In this document: positions 8,543-13,343 of the stretch, in pieces
How positions within the stretch are numbered: position 1 is the first letter of the stretch
Layout of the letters: every line of letters starts with the position of its first letter
Program-made: the position numbers and the translations under genes
NCBI GenBank assembly: GCA_004335635.1
Contig: QAXH01006019.1
Span: 6,018 to 19,360 of the forward strand
Direction: 5' to 3'
DNA length: 13,343 bases
Origin: Chloromonas sp. AAM2
Lineage: Eukaryota > Chlorophyta > Chlorophyceae > Chlamydomonadales > Chlamydomonadaceae
The notes under the pieces: generated by a model
What the model saw: the letters and a program-made list of their open reading frames with translations, nothing else
What the model was told of the DNA's origin: nothing
Database searches by the model: none

Positions 8543-10567
8543 TCACTTCTTGGCTGCAACTGGGGCAGGGGCGGGCTTGGCGGGCTGGGCTGATGCATCC
8601 AAGTGCAGGCCCTGCAAACAAAACAACAGGCAGTGCGTTGCTGGTTGGGTGTTACGTGTTGTGGCTGTTTCCTGTCATCGATTTGCACCAATTGCTGACT
8701 GTACCGTGCCACCACCAGCTCTGACCCATCGAACTGGCCACTGTACTGGCTACCGAAAAGTGTGCCTTCTGACTGTGCGCACTCTGCTGGCCCGTCTTGC
8801 ACCCTGGTTGCTGCTCCCAACCCATTATCCTGCTCTGGCCACCCAGACTGCTCCCAAACCATCATCCCTGCTTGCAAATCGTCACCACGACCTTTCTCTG
8901 TGCATCTTTAGAACCCATGCTTTGTATGACCCAGACGACAGCCTGGCCCTGCTTTGTGCAGCGCCACCAATGACAGACTGTCATTTGACAAAAGTTGTCC
9001 CTCTTGTATTCCCGGTCCAGTTAGCTATCCAGTTAGCTGTCTAGTTAGCTGCCCATGCCTAGTTAGGTGACCACTACTCCCACGTGACATGCTTCCACTC
9101 ACCGCTGCCAGGCGCTCCTCACGGCGTGCTGCCTTGCGCTCACGCATGGCCTTGCCCTTGGAGCGGCGGGCCTCGAACTGGTCTGCAAGGGTCTTCTCAC
9201 GAATCTTCTCGGCCTTCTGCTTGTGAACAGCCTCCATCAACACACGCTTGTTCTTGAAGCAGTTACCCTTGACCTGTGCAGGAAATGGAGCACGTGCATG
9301 AGAACCCATGCATCCATGCGTGCTCGCCAGTTGGCTTCACAGCCATGCTAGCTGCCAGTTTGTAGAGTACAAGTTTTCGCGCTGGCTGAGTACGCGGTGG
9401 GAAGATGCAGGTGTCCAGCATGAGTGATTGCCAGCACAAGTGAGCGCGTTGGCCGACTGCTGTGTGGCGAGGTGTGGCTGCTCTTGCTGCCATGTTAATA
9501 TGCAAATATGCCGCTTTATGTTCCCAACAGCATGGTACTTGCATTTCTCAGGTGGATGGCCGAGCTGGCCGCAGCAGCAGCATGCATCCTCATGCATAGA
9601 CATGATTTGATAAACGCCATGCTCCACCCCCTAATTCCTCCAGATCATGGCCTCCACACCAGACAGGCTACCATGGCAATGACACCTTCCTGCTTATGGT
9701 TACCTTCATGTACAGCTCGTGGTAGAGGTGCTTGTCAATCTTCTTGCTGTCGCGATACTTCTTAAGGAGCCGGCGCAGCACACGTGTGCGGCGGATCCAG
9801 AGGATCTTGGTAGGCAAGCGGGCCTCACGGGTACCGCGGCGCTTACCTAAGGCATTTGAGCACACATTAGGTTGATTAGCATGCAGGTGCATGTATGCAT
9901 GCGGCCCATGCAGCTGCCCTGCCATGATGCACACCTGATACTGCCTGACACCATGCACATCTCTTGCTGACTCTGAACAGAAGGCAAAACCCCTTACCGA
10001 AGCCGGTGTGGCGGCCCTTCCTCTTGGCCTCCGCCGCTGTGCGAGCACGGGACCTGGAGTGGATGATGGCTGGCTTGCGGATGACAAACCCATCCTTGAT
10101 CAGCTTCCTGATGTTTTGCCCTGCAACCGGCACATGCGCATCCACTCGACGAGATTATGGAAAACCTGCCGACTGCGGCCATACGGCCGACTGCGTTCTG
10201 TGCATGACATGCTGCAAGATAATAGGCTGCAAGATCTGCCGCTGAAAAGCCCCAGAGCCGACGAGCCACCAAATCTGAAAGCTGCTAGCTGAGCGCATCC
10301 ACGCACTTGAGTTGGCCATGGAGATGTCGTTGACCTCATTGGGGTCCAACCACACCTTCCGTGCGCCCACCTGCGAGGTTGGCCAAAGGAATAATGTTCC
10401 TGTTGGGCCCTCGAGCGCTATAGATTTCGGTGCAAACACTTGAACAACTTGAGCCTGCATGCCGCTGATGCTTCTGCTGCTCGCCGCACCACCCAGCCAG
10501 TCTTTCCCATTTTGCCCACCTTGAGCACCGAGGCCGCAAGCCTCTTCTGGAGCTTAAGGGACACCAT
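8543..10567 (-). CDS. RPL19: 60S ribosomal protein L19 (eL19), six exons
   Basis: The protein is a core component of the cytosolic 60S ribosomal subunit. Exons on the minus strand are 10567-10520, 10370-10307, 10120-9998, 9846-9704, 9273-9103 and 8611-8543 (TGA). They join without a frame break to 205 residues, close to the usual 190-215 for eukaryotic L19. The start [16 protein letters not shown] is the family's standard N-terminus. Diagnostic blocks follow in order: [19 protein letters not shown] (about 20-38), [16 protein letters not shown] (39-54), [20 protein letters not shown] (70-89), [18 protein letters not shown] (93-110), and a long basic helix with [13 protein letters not shown] (about 150-165). 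The tail is Ala/Pro-rich, ending APVAAKK. Introns are 149, 186, 151, 430 and 491 bases with GT...AG ends. Codons in the exons are more GC-biased at third positions than the surroundings, as expected for a highly expressed gene. The gene looks intact and functional. Confidence 0.97.
10371..10519 (-). other. RPL19 intron 1 flanked by matching AGGTGGGC sequences
   Basis: Both splice junctions of this 149-nt intron read AG|GTGGGC: the intron's first bases equal the first bases of exon 2 on the coding strand. The phase is 0, and splicing gives [11 protein letters not shown], in line with LKCGKRKVWLD-like sequences of the family. Confidence 0.85.
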
Positions 10568-12001
10568 TCTGTACCCTGCGCACGCGAACAGCATGCATGC
10601 GATGGCTACGTAGCGAAGCAACCCAGGGTTCGGGTACTGCTGTACTTCTGCAAAGCCCTTCTTGAGCAAACAAGCTGGTCCGCTGAGCTGCTGCATGCAT
10701 GCAACTGCTGATTTCCAGGTCTTCCAGGCCGCTGCTGGCTCGCCAGGACGCCATTAGCGTCACCGTGGAATAGCAGTACATAGCGAGTGCTAGGCATCAC
10801 AACGCACCTGATGGTGATACAGTTCGGTCTCCCGCTTGTGCGTGAGAAAGGACCGACAGCGGCGTGCGCCGGTGCCCCTTGTGCGGCTCGTCCCCCCGCC
10901 GGAAACGGGCGGCTAGAAACGGGCGTGTCCATGCAGGGTGCCATAATCGCGTACAATCTTCTTATTTGCTCAGAGGTGAAGTCCGTGCCAAAACGAGTTG
11001 AAATCCTTTGCTATCTGCGGCTTGAGTATGTCACACTCCAGGCAGCAGACAATCACATGCAGCATTTGGGCTTGGAGGGCGACAGCAAAAGCGCCCAACA
11101 CCAAACAGTGAGTGATGAACTGGGGATTGCAAATGCAACAACAATATTGCTGATTGATCATGTTTTGACGTTCTGGTCCTGTAAGGCTGATCATTCACGC
11201 AGAATGCCTGGTAATATGAAGTAAGGCCCAGAACGCGACATTATCCGTCAGACAACATGCCCAACGCTGTCTTTTATAGGCAAAATGCCTACCGCAAGTG
11301 GTTCAATTGGTCCTGCAGGTGTCAGCATAGTGACTCTGGTGTCGACCTGCCATGCCTGGTACCACATGTCTGGTAGTTGGGTGGGACACCACCGACAAGC
11401 TTGGTTCGCTTGTGAAGGCATATTGTGTGCCTCACGTATGCCTGCCAGGCCGCTCCGGCCTTTGATAAGCAGCAGCGAGCGGGCATGAGAACCAGTCTCC
11501 GAATCCTTGACAGGAGAAGGTGCCTCGTCGAGTCAAGTTCTGGGGGCAGCACGTCTAACGGAGTGTTTAAGTTTTGAGTCAACCAATCACTGACCAGAGG
11601 CTGCTGAGTCCGGATTGGGCCAAAAGCTTTAAATTTCAAACACGCTGTTTGGTGAGTGGTTGGGTGGCCTTGCAAACTGACGCCTCAACGCACGCTGTGC
11701 CTGTGCGTGTCAGGCTCTATAGGTATCTGGTACGCATACACATGGAGAGGTCTATCCACCTGATGCATGGCTCTCCCAACGTCGTCAGCAACGCCTGTGG
11801 ACATTGGGGTCCGCAGGTATATACCTGGTCTGCACCTGGCATGCTACTGTTGAAGCAAGGCACTTGACCTGGGTTTCTGGGTTCCTGAGTGTCTGGTTAT
11901 ACACCAGGCTTGCGGCAGCCATGTATGGACAGTCTCTGGGTCTTTTGCTGGGAGTATGGGTCTCTGGGGATGCAGCGGCATGCTGTGCGTCACTTACTAT
12001 G
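10568..12001. other. Upstream flank of RPL19 and gene-free DNA
   Basis: The part next to 10567 should contain the RPL19 promoter and 5' UTR, but no TATA box or other defined element is evident. A GC-rich patch lies at about 10855-10930. Open frames up to 145 codons (10787-11224, plus) have no recognised product and no coding-like composition. I see nothing else I can support. Confidence 0.4.
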
Positions 12002-12036
12002 TCCTGTGGTCGCCTGTGTGGTCGCCTGTGGTCCTG
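12002..12036 (+). repeat. Short GTGGTCGCCT tandem repeat
   Basis: About three imperfect copies of TGTGGTCGCC/TGTGGTCC follow each other. This is a small local duplication with no gene attached. Confidence 0.6.
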
Positions 12037-12490
12037 TTGTTGTTTGTAGTGTGGTGTAGGTTTATGCAACTCACATGTTCTTGGTGCAACATCTGATGTT
12101 GTTACCATCACCTTCTGTTGCGACATGGCAGCTGCTGTTGCTGACAACAAACTTGTTGAAACATTCCATTTGCGCATAGTACAATGTCACCATGCCAACA
12201 GGCAGCTCATTGTGAACACTCAACGCCACCTGCTATGCAGGCTCCTGGATGCGCATGCCACTTGCCGCTAAACCCGGCTACTTGTCCTGGCCACAGAAAC
12301 TGCAGAAGTGGCTGCATCCGTCGCTTGTCTGCCGCACGAAAAACCATGGTGGACACCCGTAAGCGATGAGTGATCTCCAGTGCTAGTCCCAGACATCTAG
12401 AGGCCCACATACCCAGGCACAACATCATGGCCTTTGGGTGTGCACTTGAAGCCCTATCCACACCCTTGGCTAGGCGTCATGTGAACATCT

Positions 12491-12520
12491 CGGTACACCT
12501 GGGTACATCTGGGTACACCT
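12491..12520 (+). repeat. Three copies of a GGGTACACCT decamer
   Basis: CGGTACACCT, GGGTACATCT and GGGTACACCT are contiguous. Similar GGTACAC/ACACCTG motifs occur in the intron at 1600-1637. Confidence 0.75.
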
Positions 12521-13343
12521 CAAGAACATGCTTGCACAATGACCTCTCGGTCCCTCCCTTTCTGAGTCTGAGTGATTACACGGTTGAGGGCCTCCCTTAC
12601 TGACTTCAGTCGTCTTTCATCCTGGCCTTTTTGTTTATTAGTTTGTAGTGTTAAGTATGTATACTATGTAGACCTGTTTCAAAGTTGAATGAAAAGGAGA
12701 ACACAGACGGAGGGTTGAGAGAGGAGAGGGGAGGGAGGGAACCGCCAACAGGTCTACATGCACGCACGGTGCAACTGGTTGACAGGTTCCTCTCAGCAGG
12801 TGTGGATACATGAACGCATGAACCAGTTGGCAAGCTCCATCAGGGTGGATTGCGCGCACATGGTCCCATGCCTGTTTGCTCAGCCTCTCCCATCACCTGT
12901 TTGCCAGCACCTCCCTGGTCTCCTCCTCAGTCACCACCACCCAGGGTTCAACAATTCAATTGGATTCCGATATAATTGAGCCAAAGGTACAAAATTCTGA
13001 TGAAAGTTCCAACTTCCACAGTCTCGGTCTTTCGCATGCCATTCTTGACAATAACTCTAAAAAAAGGATAAAATGTACTCAGACAGGTTCTGATAACAAG
13101 TATCGCGTTGCCTTCTTACACTCGGTTCGGTCGTATAACCAATGCCAGAAAGCTCTCCACATGACTGCGTACCAGCGTTCTGCTGATTATTTTGGCAAAG
13201 CTCTATTCTTATTGTTTGCGCGTTGAGTGGCACCAGTGCTTGGAGGATTTACGAGAGGAGCTGCATACCTAGAGCCAAAGTTCAGAATAGAGGCAACCAA
13301 AGAGTTGAACAGATCACACTGGACCATAACATTAATGATTCCT
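12521..13343. other. Right flank: purine tract and AT-richer end, no supported gene
   Basis: A purine-rich run (about 12690-12741, GA/GGGA repeats) lies on the plus strand. From about 12950 the DNA becomes clearly richer in A and T than the rest of the window. A 116-codon plus-strand frame (12876-13226) crosses this part, ending in a Tyr/Gln/Leu-containing tail. I do not recognise it and see no start, splice or homology support. Confidence 0.35.

Noticed and set aside
8320..8877. 185-codon minus-strand frame and 173-codon plus-strand frame over the RPL19 3' end
   Set aside because: Both overlap the real last exon and last intron of RPL19 in other frames and show no family features.
8612..10306. 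Box C/D snoRNA inside RPL19 introns
   Set aside because: Ribosomal protein introns often host snoRNAs, but I found no RTGATGA box with a properly spaced CTGA box on the transcribed strand. H/ACA types could not be excluded by eye.
10787..11224. 145-codon gene divergent from RPL19
   Set aside because: No recognisable domain, no coding-like composition and no splice or poly(A) support.
11785..12177. 130-codon minus-strand gene
   Set aside because: Its residues follow local CTG/GTGG repeat composition, with no homology-like motif.

Overview
The window looks like nuclear DNA from a green alga, most probably a volvocine or other chlamydomonadalean chlorophyte. It carries intron-rich protein genes with GT/GC...TGCAG introns, a eukaryotic ribosomal protein eL19 gene closest to green-lineage versions, TGTAA-type poly(A) signals and a selenocysteine tRNA gene. 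Land plants have lost the selenocysteine machinery while many green algae keep it, which argues against a land plant. There is no bacterial-type gene layout. The species call is an inference.

Layout. (1) About 426-3261, plus strand: a six-exon gene for an unrecognised 463-residue, low-complexity, Ser/Arg-rich and acidic protein. All five splice junctions keep the reading frame, and a 17-codon exon near its 5' end is a near copy of the end of the preceding exon. (2) 3262-7996: a gene-poor, repeat-rich stretch. It holds a decayed retroelement-like fragment (minus, 4420-4808), a family of short GTCGGCATG palindromic repeats (five copies), a seven-copy 53-bp minisatellite (5757-6109) and A/C/G-rich repetitive DNA (7300-7910). 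(3) 7997-8083, plus strand: a tRNA-Sec(UCA) gene with a full 9/4-type structure and a T6 Pol III terminator. (4) 8543-10567, minus strand: a complete six-exon RPL19 (eL19) gene of 205 residues, convergent with the tRNA. (5) 10568-13343: no gene I can support, only short tandem repeats, a purine tract and a more AT-rich right end.

The three supported genes do not form a pathway. RPL19 serves the 60S ribosomal subunit and tRNA-Sec decodes UGA as selenocysteine in mRNAs with SECIS elements, so both act in translation, but the neighbourhood is probably incidental. The most notable items are the tRNA-Sec, the duplicated exon with apparent GC donors in an undescribed gene, and the palindromic repeat family. 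I found no convincing new multi-gene system.
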